Origin: RUG13091 sp045113315
GTDB taxonomy: Bacteria; Bacillota_I; Bacilli_A; RFN20; CAG-826
DNA length: 64,000 bases
Direction of reading: 5' to 3'
NCBI GenBank assembly: GCA_045113315.1
Contig: JBGUIX010000002.1
Location: 62,001 to 126,000 of the forward strand
Shown here: positions 9,205 to 18,743 of the stretch, in pieces
Layout of the letters: each line of letters opens with the position of its first letter
Position numbering within the stretch: position 1 is the stretch's first letter
Notes under the pieces: model-generated
Seen by the model: only the letters and a program-made list of their open reading frames with translations
Told to the model about the DNA's origin: nothing
Databases searched by the model: none
Translations under genes and position numbers: made by a program

Positions 9205-10816
9205 CTTTTAAAATAACTCCTTTCTCTGAATTATAGATAAGAGTGTGTATCTTATCTTCTAGTTCATATTCAATACGGATAAGTTTTTTATTTAATCTAG
9301 TGATAGATTTCACTTTCGCGTTATAGAAGAGATTTAAATCTTCACTTAGGATATCTTTTTTGATGTCATCGTAAGTGGCGATATCATCACTAGTCATAAA
9401 GACACTACCGAATAAAGCGTTTAATCTAGTTAACGCTCTTCTTTGTTTTAAAGTCATAGAGATATTTTCATCTCTAAGAAGGAAAACATCAGGATCGTTT
9501 CCAAAGAAACGGTCATTAAATATCGAGCGATAAATCGTATTTTTTAATGTCGCTTTTGTGGATGGTCTTTCTCTATGGAATAATCTCATATAAGCGACAT
9601 CATCAAATTTTAAAGAGACATCTGGTCCGATACGTAAATAATCAAAGACTTGATAAGAGTTAGATAAATTTGCACCACAGCCTAAGATGAGCTTATCGCC
9701 TAATATTTCTCTTAATAAATCATAAGATTCTTGTTGGACTTGGGCTCTTGATTTCCCTTTAACTGGCACTAATGCCGCCGCATATAAGAAATCTAATTTG
9801 AAGAAATCGAATCCTAAATCCATATAGAATTTAAGGCATTTCTTCATATATTTCATCGCTTCTTCATTATATAAATCTAATACATAGAAACCTGACCAGT
9901 TACCACCGGCTTTAACTAATTTGCCTTTTTCATCTTTAACCAACCAATCTTGATGGTCTTTAAATGTTTTAGATTTAGTTTCTACGGCGTATGGAGCGAG
10001 CCAGATACCAGCTTTATATCCTTTTTGATGAATATGTTTAACAATACCTTCTAAACCATTTGGGAATTTCTTTTTATCAATATCTAGCCAGTCACCGACA
10101 AATGTTTCATATCCATCATCGATCTGGAAGACATTGAATCTAGAATCTAAAGCGTCTAAATCTCTTAAAATAATCGCTTCAGAAATATTTTGATAATAGT
10201 TATACCAGGATGTATAACCAAAGATCTTCTCTTTATTTAATCTTGGGAAGTGTTCATTAAATGAATTAATGCCTTCTTGATAGGACTTATAGAAATAATA
10301 ATTAAAGACATCCACTTCTTCCTCTTTCTTTAAAGTGATGTTTCTAACATCAGAGATAAGATGAATGGTTTTTAAAGAGTCTTTAATTAATTCAATCACT
10401 AGATATGCAGTTTTAAAGTTAAGTGAATATAAGAAGCATTCATTCTTGCCTTTAGAATAGAAAACATCATATCCATGACTTTTCTTAATCGAATAACGGT
10501 AGAAGGTTGAATCACCATATTTATTCATCGCAAACATATGAGAGATAAGATGAGGTGATTTTTTAATATTTCTTAATCTTTTTGATAAATAGAATTCATC
10601 TGTATCAGTCCAAGATTGATATCCGTTTAAAAAATAAGTGTCTTTAAAATTAATTTTATGATCAAGATAATCATCCGCTTTTAAAAGAGTAAGGCTACTT
10701 TTAGCTTTGACTTTTACTAAGTGATGATGATCTTCATTAAGGCAAATGACCTCTAGGTCTTCATTAGACTTAGAGGTAACCATTTGCTTATTATTTTTTA
10801 AATAATAAATACGCAT
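9197..10816 (-). CDS. Alpha-galactosidase, glycoside hydrolase family 36
   Basis: 539 residues from the ATG at 10816, which sits 1 base after the symporter stop; a TTG seven codons earlier is less likely. Family GH36 hallmarks are present in order: FQIDDGY (about 230), the TIM-barrel segment ending in WLAPY, and FKLDFLYA, whose Asp (about 342) is the expected nucleophile. RIGPDVS follows, with Asp as the likely acid/base. No signal peptide, so it acts in the cytoplasm on imported alpha-galactosides (for example melibiose or raffinose). It is shorter than the 700-residue GH36 enzymes because the N-terminal beta-sandwich is reduced. Middle gene of the TetR-flanked operon. Family is clear; exact substrate is inference. 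Confidence 0.87.
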   Translation of the reverse strand: MRIYYLKNNKQMVTSKSNEDLEVICLNEDHHHLVKVKAKSSLTLLKADDYLDHKINFKDTYFLNGYQSWTDTDEFYLSKRLRNIKKSPHLISHMFAMNKYGDSTFYRYSIKKSHGYDVFYSKGKNECFLYSLNFKTAYLVIELIKDSLKTIHLISDVRNITLKKEEEVDVFNYYFYKSYQEGINSFNEHFPRLNKEKIFGYTSWYNYYQNISEAIILRDLDALDSRFNVFQIDDGYETFVGDWLDIDKKKFPNGLEGIVKHIHQKGYKAGIWLAPYAVETKSKTFKDHQDWLVKDEKGKLVKAGGNWSGFYVLDLYNEEAMKYMKKCLKFYMDLGFDFFKLDFLYAAALVPVKGKSRAQVQQESYDLLREILGDKLILGCGANLSNSYQVFDYLRIGPDVSLKFDDVAYMRLFHRERPSTKATLKNTIYRSIFNDRFFGNDPDVFLLRDENISMTLKQRRALTRLNALFGSVFMTSDDIATYDDIKKDILSEDLNLFYNAKVKSITRLNKKLIRIEYELEDKIHTLIYNSEKGVILKDE

Positions 10817-10817
10817 A

Positions 10818-12272
10818 TTATTCTTTTTCGTTTTCAATGGCTTTTAAGAAAGCCGCATCTTCTTTCTTAGCAATGGTCTTCATGACTAATTTTTCTCTAT
10901 AGAACATTAAGATGACAGCGCCTAAAACACAGAAGACAACAGCGACAATCGCGACGATTAACATACCGATCTTAGTGGCGGTAATGTCGTTACTTGATTT
11001 ATCTTGTGTCGCACCGATAATCGCTAAGCTGGTGAATAATAACATCGCTAAGGATTGACCAAATTTCATCGCGAATGTACGAGCCGCGAAGAACATGCCT
11101 TCTCTATTTTGACCAGTAGTTTTCGCTTCTGCTTCTGCGACGTCGGCAACGATAGATTGAGGAATAATACCTAATAACGCCATTGGTAAGGCAGAGACTA
11201 ACATAATAATGACACCAAAGACCCAGCTTAAGGCATTAGCGTGACCTTGGTTTGGTAACAAACCTGGAATGGAGCTAACCGCTGTAATTGCATAGCAAAT
11301 TGCTAATCCTAAGAAACCAGCAATAACAAGTTTCTTCTTACCAAATTTCATAACCATCTTAGTGACGAATGGATAGAAGACTGCAGATAAGACCGTCATA
11401 CCACCCATAAAGACCATGACCATAAATTCATCAAAGCCCATAGAGACTTTCACGAAGAATGGGATACCGGTTTGGAATAAGGTTAAGCCAACCCAGTACA
11501 TAATGTCAGATAATGAGAATGTACGGAAATCTTTGTTTTTAAATGTAGAACCTAATGATCTAAAGACGTTTTCATTAGAAGGTTTACCTTCAACATAATC
11601 TTTTTCTTTGATCATGAAGGCTGGAAGTAACATACAGACACAAGCGATAACCGCTAAAACGATAAAGCAGATACGATAAGCCCAAGAGTTACCAACGGCA
11701 CCTCTTAATAAACCCGCAAAGACGAATGGAGTATAGGCTAATAATGTACCAGCGAAATATGTTAAGGAAATAGATGTTGAGATGAACATTCTATCTTCTT
11801 GAGTTTTTCCGAATTCGGAAATTAATGCATTGTATGGAGTACAATACATTGTCATAAATAAATAGAATAAAACGATAAATCCAGCGATCCAGGCGATATT
11901 CCAACCACTGATTTTATTAACTGGAGCGCAGAATAATAAGACAGTAATAACCGCAAATGGAACAGCAGCGATTTGCATAAATGGCATTCTTCTACCACGT
12001 GGATTTTTACTTCTATCACTTAAAGAAGCAATTAATGGGTCTGTCACAGCGTCGAAGACACGGCTTAACGCAGTGATTAAACCTAAAACGGTTAAGAAAC
12101 CGCCGATGACTAATCCTGGAACGATGAACTGAACTGCGCCATTATCAGTAATATCTGTAGATGTTGGTAAGTAGAAAGTCACTAACCAAGCGGAGATAAT
12201 ACCACCTAAAATGGACCAGCCAAGTTGACCGATAGCAAAGATAATCATTTGTTTTTTCGATAATCTTTTCAT
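10818..12272 (-). CDS. GPH-family sugar:cation symporter (MFS_2)
   Basis: 484 residues with about twelve membrane helices. The loop between helices 2 and 3 carries the GPH/melibiose-carrier signature DAVTDPLIASLSDRSKN followed by RGRRMPF. A second family-like motif near residue 360-385 (IPQSIVADVAEAEAKTTGQN) also fits. It probably brings galactosides into the cell for the GH36 enzyme encoded next. First gene of the operon, directly downstream of the TetR gene. The nearest strong SD (GGAGG) is 30 bases before this ATG, so translation initiation is weak or structured. The promoter region between TetR and this gene carries two palindromic half-sites. Confidence 0.87.
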   Translation of the reverse strand: MKRLSKKQMIIFAIGQLGWSILGGIISAWLVTFYLPTSTDITDNGAVQFIVPGLVIGGFLTVLGLITALSRVFDAVTDPLIASLSDRSKNPRGRRMPFMQIAAVPFAVITVLLFCAPVNKISGWNIAWIAGFIVLFYLFMTMYCTPYNALISEFGKTQEDRMFISTSISLTYFAGTLLAYTPFVFAGLLRGAVGNSWAYRICFIVLAVIACVCMLLPAFMIKEKDYVEGKPSNENVFRSLGSTFKNKDFRTFSLSDIMYWVGLTLFQTGIPFFVKVSMGFDEFMVMVFMGGMTVLSAVFYPFVTKMVMKFGKKKLVIAGFLGLAICYAITAVSSIPGLLPNQGHANALSWVFGVIIMLVSALPMALLGIIPQSIVADVAEAEAKTTGQNREGMFFAARTFAMKFGQSLAMLLFTSLAIIGATQDKSSNDITATKIGMLIVAIVAVVFCVLGAVILMFYREKLVMKTIAKKEDAAFLKAIENEKE

Positions 12273-12284
12273 AATTTTTAGTGC

Positions 12285-12337
12285 TTAGTCTAAATTGCAC
12301 TTCCTCCCTTTCATTTATTTATACTCGCCTTAGACTA
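12285..12337 (-). promoter_or_regulatory. Promoter region of the sugar operon with paired TTAG-N-CTAA sites
   Basis: TTAGTCTAA (12285-12293) and TTAGACTA (12330-12337) are related palindromes centred about 44 bp apart. Between them on the minus strand lies a TATAAA -10-like box. The upstream site overlaps the TetR stop codon. The symmetry and position suit binding by the adjacent TetR-type repressor. Binding is inference. Confidence 0.45.
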
Positions 12338-12943
12338 CGAGTTTTTAATCATGTTGAGGATGGTTTCGATTAAACATTTGAGTTCTGAAACCTTTTCTAT
12401 CTTATTATCTTGAGGTAATACCCCTTGAGAATAAGAAAGCTTTTTACATAATTCCATTAACGCGTGTGTAGAGGTGAAATAAAATAATTCCACGTCTTTT
12501 ACTTCTTTAATGGATTTATCTTTTAATCCCATCTGATAGGCACTTAAATATAAATCTTTAAATCTTGATAAATCATCTTCATATTCTTGAAGATCTTCAT
12601 CTTTTTCATTCATCATATTTAAGTCGAACTCTTTAATGAATTTAAAAAAGTCTGGACGGGAGATAAACACTTTTAAAAATGTTTCATAAAAGAGTTTGAT
12701 CTTCTCATATCCAGATTTACCTTCATCTAAATTGAAGTAATCTTTAAAGACGATGCTTTGTAATCTAATCGCTGCTTCTTTAACAATGGTTTGTTTCTTG
12801 CCAAAATAACGGTAGATGGTCATCTCTCCCACTCCCGCTTCATTAGCGATATCTTTAATTGTCACCTTATCAATGGAGTCAGTTAAAAATAGCTTGATGG
12901 CTACATCGATTAAAAATGTCTTTTTTGCATCTTTAAATTTCAT
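12335..12943 (-). CDS. TetR-family transcriptional regulator
   Basis: 202 residues. The N-terminal helix-turn-helix covers about residues 22-50 (VTIKDIANEAGVGEMTIYR, then YFGKKQTI), the classic TetR_N pattern. The C-terminal helical ligand domain is divergent, as expected for the family. It is transcribed in the same direction as the galactoside symporter, GH36 and GT genes, and its stop is 62 bases before the symporter. It most likely represses that operon and is relieved by a sugar or metabolite. Its own leader has an inverted repeat CTGGTAG/CTACCAG ending one base before the ATG, and no clear SD. Confidence 0.88.
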   Translation of the reverse strand: MKFKDAKKTFLIDVAIKLFLTDSIDKVTIKDIANEAGVGEMTIYRYFGKKQTIVKEAAIRLQSIVFKDYFNLDEGKSGYEKIKLFYETFLKVFISRPDFFKFIKEFDLNMMNEKDEDLQEYEDDLSRFKDLYLSAYQMGLKDKSIKEVKDVELFYFTSTHALMELCKKLSYSQGVLPQDNKIEKVSELKCLIETILNMIKNS

Positions 12944-12944
12944 T

Positions 12945-12983
12945 CTGGTAGTCCAACTATCAAATTGAGATTTGTTCTACCAG
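12945..12983 (-). promoter_or_regulatory. Inverted repeat in the TetR leader
   Basis: CTGGTAG (12977-12983 read on the minus strand) and CTACCAG (12945-12951) are separated by 25 bases between a TAAAAT -10-like box and the TetR ATG. Either an autoregulatory operator or a leader hairpin. It differs from the sites before the symporter. Confidence 0.35.
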
Positions 12984-13017
12984 TATTTTATTACATATTT
13001 ATAAATTTAAACAATAC

Positions 13018-15144
13018 TTATTTTAAATAAGGATTTATAGATTCATAATTAGAGGCGACATTTAAAACCATTTCATCATCCATATATTTACCTACAATTT
13101 GTAAGCCAATAGGAAGATGATGTTTCATAAATCCCGCAGGAATTGAACAAACTGGATTACCGATAAAATTAATTAAATAAGTTAAAGCAAATCCGATTAA
13201 CGGATCGACTTTTTTACCGTTTATAAATTCTGGTCCTTTAGTGTTATGATCATCACTATTTAAGACAGGTAAACAACCACTGACAGGCGAGATAATAACG
13301 TCATATTTGCTAAAAACCTCTTCAAAAACCGCCTTAATGTGTTGTTTTGCTTTAATATATTCATCTAATCTATCTCTTTCTTTAACCGCCCTATCGTTCC
13401 AATATAAAAGCTCTTTTGGTAACACATTAGTGAGGTCAATACCTTTCTTTTTATATTCTAAATATTCGTTTGCCGATTCTTGAGATATCGCTAAACACCA
13501 AAGTTCGCTTAATTGTTCTTGTGTATAGTTTAACCTAAAATCAATACGCTCCACTTTTGCGCCTAACTTTTCTAATGATTTGGCTTTTTTAAATATTCTA
13601 CTTTTGATTTTTTCATCGACTTTGAAAATCCCGAAGTCATCGGTGTAGGCAATCTTAAGACCTTTAATAGATTTATTTATATGTTCTAAATAATTATTTT
13701 TTTCTCTTTTTACAGAATATGGATCTTCTTTATCATAACCTTGCATTTCATTTAATAGTATCGCTGCATCTTTCACTGATTTAGTTAATCCAAAATTCAT
13801 ACAAAATGGAAAAGCTTCAGGATTTATTCCTTTCGCGTAATGCATCGGTATGGTTCCATTTGATGGTTTATAACCAAATATATTTGTCCAGCTAGCCGGT
13901 ATTCTAATAGATCCTCCCGCATCTCCACCTTCTGCGATAGGAACTAAGCCATCGCTAACCGCAGCGGAAGATCCACCGCTAGAACCACCAGAATTATATC
14001 TAGTGTTATACGGGTTTTTAGTGGGTCCATATCTTAAGTTATCTGTGGTTCCTCTAAAGCCATATGTTGGGGCATTACATTTACCAATCGCAATACCCCC
14101 TAATTTCTCCATGGCTTTAGTAAAAGGAGAATCACTATTATCGATACGATCTAAATTTGGTATTCCACCACAAGAATTGGTCCATCCTTTTTTACTATCT
14201 AAAAAATCTTTTAATGCAAAAGGTACACCGGCAAAAGGTAAATACTCTTTATCTAATCTTTTTTCTAACTGTAATGCAGATTGTTCTGCTTCTAAATATT
14301 TTACATATGTAAAAGCGTTTATTCTTTTATTTCTTTTATTAATTTTATCTTCAAAATATTTCACTACTTCAAGAGGAGTAAATACTTTATCATTTACTAA
14401 TTTACCTATTTCATAAGCAGGCATCTTTTCTAATTCATAAGTTGTTTTGATATATTCTTCACCTATTTTATTTTTCTTCCAATAAGAAGAAATCTTATAT
14501 CCAAGTGGAGTAAATAAAACTTCCGATAATAATTCTAATAGCGCTCCTAAAATAGAGGCACCTAAACACTGCCATATAGTCCATCTCACTTGTATCGCGC
14601 TCGGGATAAATGGAAAGATGAAAAATGCTAAAAACACAAATAAGAAATTATCGACTACTTGTCCAAAAAATGTGGAGATATAAGTTCTTAATCTAAAAGC
14701 AACTTTACCATCCGGATTTTTCTTAATCTTTTTACCAACAAAGACATTAACATAGTTATTTGTTAAAGCGGAGATAATAAAAGCAATTGTGCTCGCTAAT
14801 AAAATAGACCATGAATTAAAGGCGAATAAATCGTAATGAGGATTATTTAAAACTAAACTTAGAATAAAGAATATTAAGCCAACAAAGAGGTTTATTATTA
14901 CCGCTAATATCGATAAATAATTGGCGGCTTTCGCGCCAAAATGTTTAGTGACTACATCTAAGATGAGAAAAGATAACCAGGAAATACAAATTCCCGCGTT
15001 AATCGCTAAAAAAGGAAGAGAGACCAGTTGATATTGGGCTAAGATATTCATGCCCACAACTGCTAAACAAAAAAGAATAACTACAGTTTTAGGAATGGCC
15101 TTAAACAAAAGAGTTATTCTTGTAAGAATACTTTTCTTAAACAT
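13018..15144 (-). CDS. Fusion: VUT-family (queuosine precursor) transporter + amidase-signature hydrolase
   Basis: 708 residues in one uninterrupted frame. Residues 1-225 form six or so membrane helices with VUT/YhhQ-type features: DVVTKHFGAKAA (63-74), ALTNNYVNVFVGKKI (126-140), STFFGQVVDNFLF (157-169) and LSEVLFTPLGYKI (206-218). Residues 230-708 are a complete amidase-signature enzyme with the Ser-cisSer-Lys triad visible: K312 in FALKDF, S388 in NSGGSSGG, and nucleophile S412 in GDAGGSIRIP. The 24-residue cisSer-to-Ser spacing is the family norm. VUT proteins import preQ0, preQ1, queuine or related bases; AS enzymes cleave amides. I know of no described protein joining them. A preQ1-I-like riboswitch immediately upstream supports a 7-deazaguanine link. 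Substrate of the amidase is unknown. Confidence 0.88.
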   Translation of the reverse strand: MFKKSILTRITLLFKAIPKTVVILFCLAVVGMNILAQYQLVSLPFLAINAGICISWLSFLILDVVTKHFGAKAANYLSILAVIINLFVGLIFFILSLVLNNPHYDLFAFNSWSILLASTIAFIISALTNNYVNVFVGKKIKKNPDGKVAFRLRTYISTFFGQVVDNFLFVFLAFFIFPFIPSAIQVRWTIWQCLGASILGALLELLSEVLFTPLGYKISSYWKKNKIGEEYIKTTYELEKMPAYEIGKLVNDKVFTPLEVVKYFEDKINKRNKRINAFTYVKYLEAEQSALQLEKRLDKEYLPFAGVPFALKDFLDSKKGWTNSCGGIPNLDRIDNSDSPFTKAMEKLGGIAIGKCNAPTYGFRGTTDNLRYGPTKNPYNTRYNSGGSSGGSSAAVSDGLVPIAEGGDAGGSIRIPASWTNIFGYKPSNGTIPMHYAKGINPEAFPFCMNFGLTKSVKDAAILLNEMQGYDKEDPYSVKREKNNYLEHINKSIKGLKIAYTDDFGIFKVDEKIKSRIFKKAKSLEKLGAKVERIDFRLNYTQEQLSELWCLAISQESANEYLEYKKKGIDLTNVLPKELLYWNDRAVKERDRLDEYIKAKQHIKAVFEEVFSKYDVIISPVSGCLPVLNSDDHNTKGPEFINGKKVDPLIGFALTYLINFIGNPVCSIPAGFMKHHLPIGLQIVGKYMDDEMVLNVASNYESINPYLK

Positions 15145-15149
15145 ATTTT

Positions 15150-15201
15150 CTCCTTGGTTTTTATTTATATAGCGAAGGATTTAGAGGCCGAACTCCGCTA
15201 G
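15150..15201 (-). promoter_or_regulatory. Candidate preQ1-I riboswitch
   Basis: On the minus strand an 8-bp stem (TAGCGGAG at 15200-15193 with CTTCGCTA at 15077+100-15070+100, i.e. 15177-15170; one G-U) encloses a 15-base loop starting TTCGG. It is followed by an A-rich tail and ACCAAGGAG. The tail CC can pair with the loop GG, giving the H-type pseudoknot layout of preQ1-I. The tail merges with the SD (AAGGAG, 15155-15150), 6 bases before ATG, so control would be translational. A TATAAT box (15212-15207) places the transcript start at the stem. The stem is longer than the usual five base pairs, which lowers certainty. Confidence 0.6.
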
Positions 15202-15287
15202 TGGATATTATATCTAATTTATTATTTAAATAAACATTTATTTTCTATTTTATTTCTTGCTAATATAAGTTTTAGAGGGAATTAAAA

Positions 15288-15815
15288 ATGAAATTAAGAA
15301 AAATAGTCCTATTATGCTCATCTATATTATTATTAGGAGCATGTACCACAAAAGGTAATACTAGTGAAAATGCTAGTAAAGCTAGTGAACAGGAAAGTCA
15401 AACACCTTCATCTACCATATTGATGACCGGCATTAATGAAGGAACAATCTGTATCGATATTAACTTCGCCACTTTACCAGCAGGCTTTGCGATTAAAATG
15501 GGCGATCAAACCATTACTTCTACCACAAAGGTGGCAGTTAGTACAAATACCACATTTACTGTTGAAGGCGCTTTAAATAATATCAATATCTATCAAGCTA
15601 CTGAAACAAATTCCATTAAACAAGCTGGTGTCAGCGAAGGTATTGATGAAGAAATTGCTTGTGCTAGAGCCAAAAAATATTTAGACTCACTTGCTAAGCT
15701 AAGTGAAGGTACAAGAATCTATTTCTGTATTACTGATCAAATAAATGGTTGGAGCAAAACTGAACCAGGTGTTAATGAGATCATCACCTCATATAAACCA
15801 CCATTAGCGTTCTAA
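15288..15815 (+). CDS. Small lipoprotein, unknown function
   Basis: 175 residues. A signal peptide ends in the lipobox LGAC (Cys19), followed by a Ser/Asn-rich linker and a compact domain of about 140 residues with mixed beta strands (VEGALNNINIYQATETN) and a C-terminal helix-rich part. No family recognised. It is transcribed away from the VUT-amidase gene, from a separate promoter, with SD AGAGGGA. It ends at a terminator shared with the convergent gene. Confidence 0.65.
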   Translation: MKLRKIVLLCSSILLLGACTTKGNTSENASKASEQESQTPSSTILMTGINEGTICIDINFATLPAGFAIKMGDQTITSTTKVAVSTNTTFTVEGALNNINIYQATETNSIKQAGVSEGIDEEIACARAKKYLDSLAKLSEGTRIYFCITDQINGWSKTEPGVNEIITSYKPPLAF

Positions 15816-15835
15816 TTTATCACTTATAAGAAAAT

Positions 15836-15858
15836 ACCATCACTTAAGTGATGGTTTT
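15836..15858. terminator. Bidirectional terminator
   Basis: A perfect 20-base palindrome (ACCATCACTT/AAGTGATGGT) flanked by A-rich and T-rich runs, between two convergent genes. Confidence 0.88.
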
Positions 15859-15861
15859 CTT

Positions 15862-18741
15862 TTATTCTTTCTTAGATTTCTTTTTATCTTTAGCTTCATC
15901 CACTAAAACTTCATAATTCTGTTTATTGGCTTTAGCGTGATAATTATCAATGAGCTGTTTCGCCGCTTCGATTTCTTTGGCGACGTTTAAGGCTTTCGAT
16001 AAATCTTTATCAAGTTGTTGATATAAAACTTCTTTTTCTTCCTTCTTCAAGGAATCATATTTTTTGTAGATGACATTGATATCATCTAATGATTTTCTTA
16101 AATAACGAGTGGCTTTTTCGTATTGATTGAGAGCATCGATATTTAAATCACTACAACGACGCAAGCATCTACCGATTTCTCTTCTAATACGTTTTACTTC
16201 ATCTTTCGATAATTCGTCATTAGCGATACATTTACAGTAAACGGCATAAACTTTTTCAATATGTTCGACTGTGGTTTTACCGCGTTTAATAACTATAGAT
16301 AAGAAGATGACGAATGCCATAAAGGCAATCGTAATTAATAAGACCCACCAAATGTTAGCTCTTAAGAATTTATCCATGTCCGCATATCTAACTTGAATAG
16401 TTAATTTATCAACTTCGATACCTTCATATATCGCCGTGATTGTATAGTCTCCACTATCAGGATTAACAAGTCTCATCGTCGCATCATTATTGATAATGAT
16501 ATTTTCTTTTGGATATTCCACTTCTTTTTTATCGATGACTTTCCATTGCATATTTAAATTTTGGATATGAGTGAAACCTCTGATGTTCATCGCGACATCA
16601 ATATCTTTATAAGCTAAATGGAATTCATCAGGAACATCTATCTTTCCAACATCATAAATGGCATCTAAAACACGGATTGTAATCGTTTTACTAATTCGTG
16701 AGAAGTAAGTACTTTCACAAGTGATAGTTAAAGAGACTAAACCATTTCCGGTTGGTTTGATAATCACTTTATCATCTTCGATGAATTCTAAATCCACCAC
16801 TCCATCTCTAGATAAGTCGTAATTATAGAAATAATCAATATCTTGAGAATAATTAGAGACAGTCACATCTAATTCAATGTCACCAGCGTTATGGAGTAAA
16901 TTGATATTATCTGGTGTATTAAGAATAATCTTTTCATCAGTGGGATATGGAGCGATGGCTTCAATAACTTGATCATTAGTTTGATAATGAATCGAACTTG
17001 ATTTATTGTTTCTAGCATCGATAAAGGTATTGAAATGCCATAAGCCAATATATGGTAAAGAAGTAACCGTGGAAGATAATTCGTCAAAAGTTTTTTCTTT
17101 CTCTTCCTGATAGATGCTATAGAAGCTATCTAAAATGGAAATCGGTTGATATTCTTCATAAGCTTCAGTTTCGGTATTCCAAATAAAATAAGTTCCTTCC
17201 GCGGTTTTATCCATGAATTCCGCATCTCTTCCTTGATAATGAAGTTCGATTTCATGATCACTAGGAAGATAATAATAATGCCCGTCTATACCGACCGCGG
17301 GGAATTCTTTATTAAATAAGTTATGACCTAGGAATGGATCTTTAAGTCTCATCGGGAAAGCATCGATTTTTCCTTGGAAAAATTCTAGATGTTCCTTATC
17401 AAATACATCGACATTAATACTAAAGACATGATCTTCTTTTTTGACCACCAAATCACGGTCAAAATCATGGTCGATGACAGTGCGGATATTGGGGTTACCA
17501 ATAATAATTGGTTCAGAATAAAACACCCATTCTTTACCTTTATTATCGATAAAATCCATTCTAATCTTGCAGTGTAAATCAATAACTGGGAAGGTCATAT
17601 CAATACCACCATAAGAGAAGGAACCGAGTTGTGTTCCATCATCGGTTAACAGAGTTAAATGATAATAGGCTCTTGGCTCTTCAACATCAATAATTGGATC
17701 AACGGGATCTAATGGTTCATCAGGCTTATCAGCTTCTCTTACTTCAATTTGATAATAAACTGAATCTGAGACGTGGCTAATTTCATCAAAATACCAAGCG
17801 GTAATATTATAGATACCTTTTTCCGTTAATGTTGTTCCACTAGAAATATTATTTCCATAAACATGGACATATTTAGTGACATCTTTAACTTTTGTGCTAT
17901 TGGAGTAATAAGCCATGGCGGTACCATCGAAACTAAATGTATCTCCAATCTTATATTTCGTCGTGTAATTAGTTAATTCTATATGATCTAATTCCACCCA
18001 GTCATCTGGTCTAATGGTTTTAAAGCCATATTCATTTGGTTCACTTCCTTCATAGAAGAATCCTTCAATCGGATTAGCGCGGATGGTGAAACGATCTTTA
18101 TCGATATCTTGAATAATTAGAGTATTGAATTCGATAAAATCTGTCGCATTAAATGGTTCCACAGAAATAGATTCACCATAGAATAAGAAGTCTTTTGAAC
18201 CACCTTCATCACCAGAATCATAATTAAACGTCATTCTAAATGAGAATGTGATAAGGTTACTAACTGTTGCTTCTTCAATTCTAAATAATAAACGATCGCT
18301 GACATAATCGAATAAATTCTCTTTAAAGATCGCTCTTCTTTCTTCAACTGTGTCCTGCGTGAGGAAGAATGTATTAGCGTCTAAATATACTTCGCTACCT
18401 AGAGTCGTATAACTAAAGGTCAAATGGACAAATGAATAATCGGAACCACAACCATCCATTTCACCTAACATTTCATCAATTTGAAATTCAGAAAATGAGA
18501 GATGGAAAGCATATCCGCTTGGAGCGTCGAATGATTTAACTAAAACAGGAGTTAATGCCGTGGTGTCATAAACACGAGTGTGGTATTCATCTTCCACTTC
18601 GTGATATGGATATTTAGGCTCAGAATCATCCGCGTAGACTATTTCTTCATCATTATTAAACTCATTCACGACAAAACCCGCTAATAAGGGGATAGCGATA
18701 AATGAAGCTAATAATAATGGTAAACGTTTAAATAATTTCAT
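15862..18741 (-). CDS. Large extracytoplasmic protein with membrane anchor and cytoplasmic coiled tail
   Basis: 959 residues. An N-terminal signal sequence (hydrophobic 8-27) is followed by about 780 residues of predicted beta-rich extracytoplasmic domains, including Ig-like segments (DHIELTNYTTKYKIGDTFSF near 250 and a GNGLVSLTIT segment near 670). One membrane helix follows (WWVLLITIAFMAFVIFLSIV, about 818-837), then a highly charged helical cytoplasmic tail of about 120 residues ending in KDKKKSKKE. It precedes an operon partner relationship with mscS, whose stop lies 2 bases upstream of this start. A surface sensor or structural protein is plausible; no function can be assigned. Confidence 0.7.
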   Translation of the reverse strand: MKLFKRLPLLLASFIAIPLLAGFVVNEFNNDEEIVYADDSEPKYPYHEVEDEYHTRVYDTTALTPVLVKSFDAPSGYAFHLSFSEFQIDEMLGEMDGCGSDYSFVHLTFSYTTLGSEVYLDANTFFLTQDTVEERRAIFKENLFDYVSDRLLFRIEEATVSNLITFSFRMTFNYDSGDEGGSKDFLFYGESISVEPFNATDFIEFNTLIIQDIDKDRFTIRANPIEGFFYEGSEPNEYGFKTIRPDDWVELDHIELTNYTTKYKIGDTFSFDGTAMAYYSNSTKVKDVTKYVHVYGNNISSGTTLTEKGIYNITAWYFDEISHVSDSVYYQIEVREADKPDEPLDPVDPIIDVEEPRAYYHLTLLTDDGTQLGSFSYGGIDMTFPVIDLHCKIRMDFIDNKGKEWVFYSEPIIIGNPNIRTVIDHDFDRDLVVKKEDHVFSINVDVFDKEHLEFFQGKIDAFPMRLKDPFLGHNLFNKEFPAVGIDGHYYYLPSDHEIELHYQGRDAEFMDKTAEGTYFIWNTETEAYEEYQPISILDSFYSIYQEEKEKTFDELSSTVTSLPYIGLWHFNTFIDARNNKSSSIHYQTNDQVIEAIAPYPTDEKIILNTPDNINLLHNAGDIELDVTVSNYSQDIDYFYNYDLSRDGVVDLEFIEDDKVIIKPTGNGLVSLTITCESTYFSRISKTITIRVLDAIYDVGKIDVPDEFHLAYKDIDVAMNIRGFTHIQNLNMQWKVIDKKEVEYPKENIIINNDATMRLVNPDSGDYTITAIYEGIEVDKLTIQVRYADMDKFLRANIWWVLLITIAFMAFVIFLSIVIKRGKTTVEHIEKVYAVYCKCIANDELSKDEVKRIRREIGRCLRRCSDLNIDALNQYEKATRYLRKSLDDINVIYKKYDSLKKEEKEVLYQQLDKDLSKALNVAKEIEAAKQLIDNYHAKANKQNYEVLVDEAKDKKKSKKE

Positions 18742-18743
18742 AT

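Noticed and set aside
12285..12314. Nine-codon leader peptide before the symporter
   Set aside because: ATG at 12314 has no ribosome site and would lie at the predicted transcript start; more likely chance.
14003..14416. 137-codon open frame antisense to the amidase domain
   Set aside because: The minus-strand amidase motifs are intact and continuous, so this is a shadow frame.
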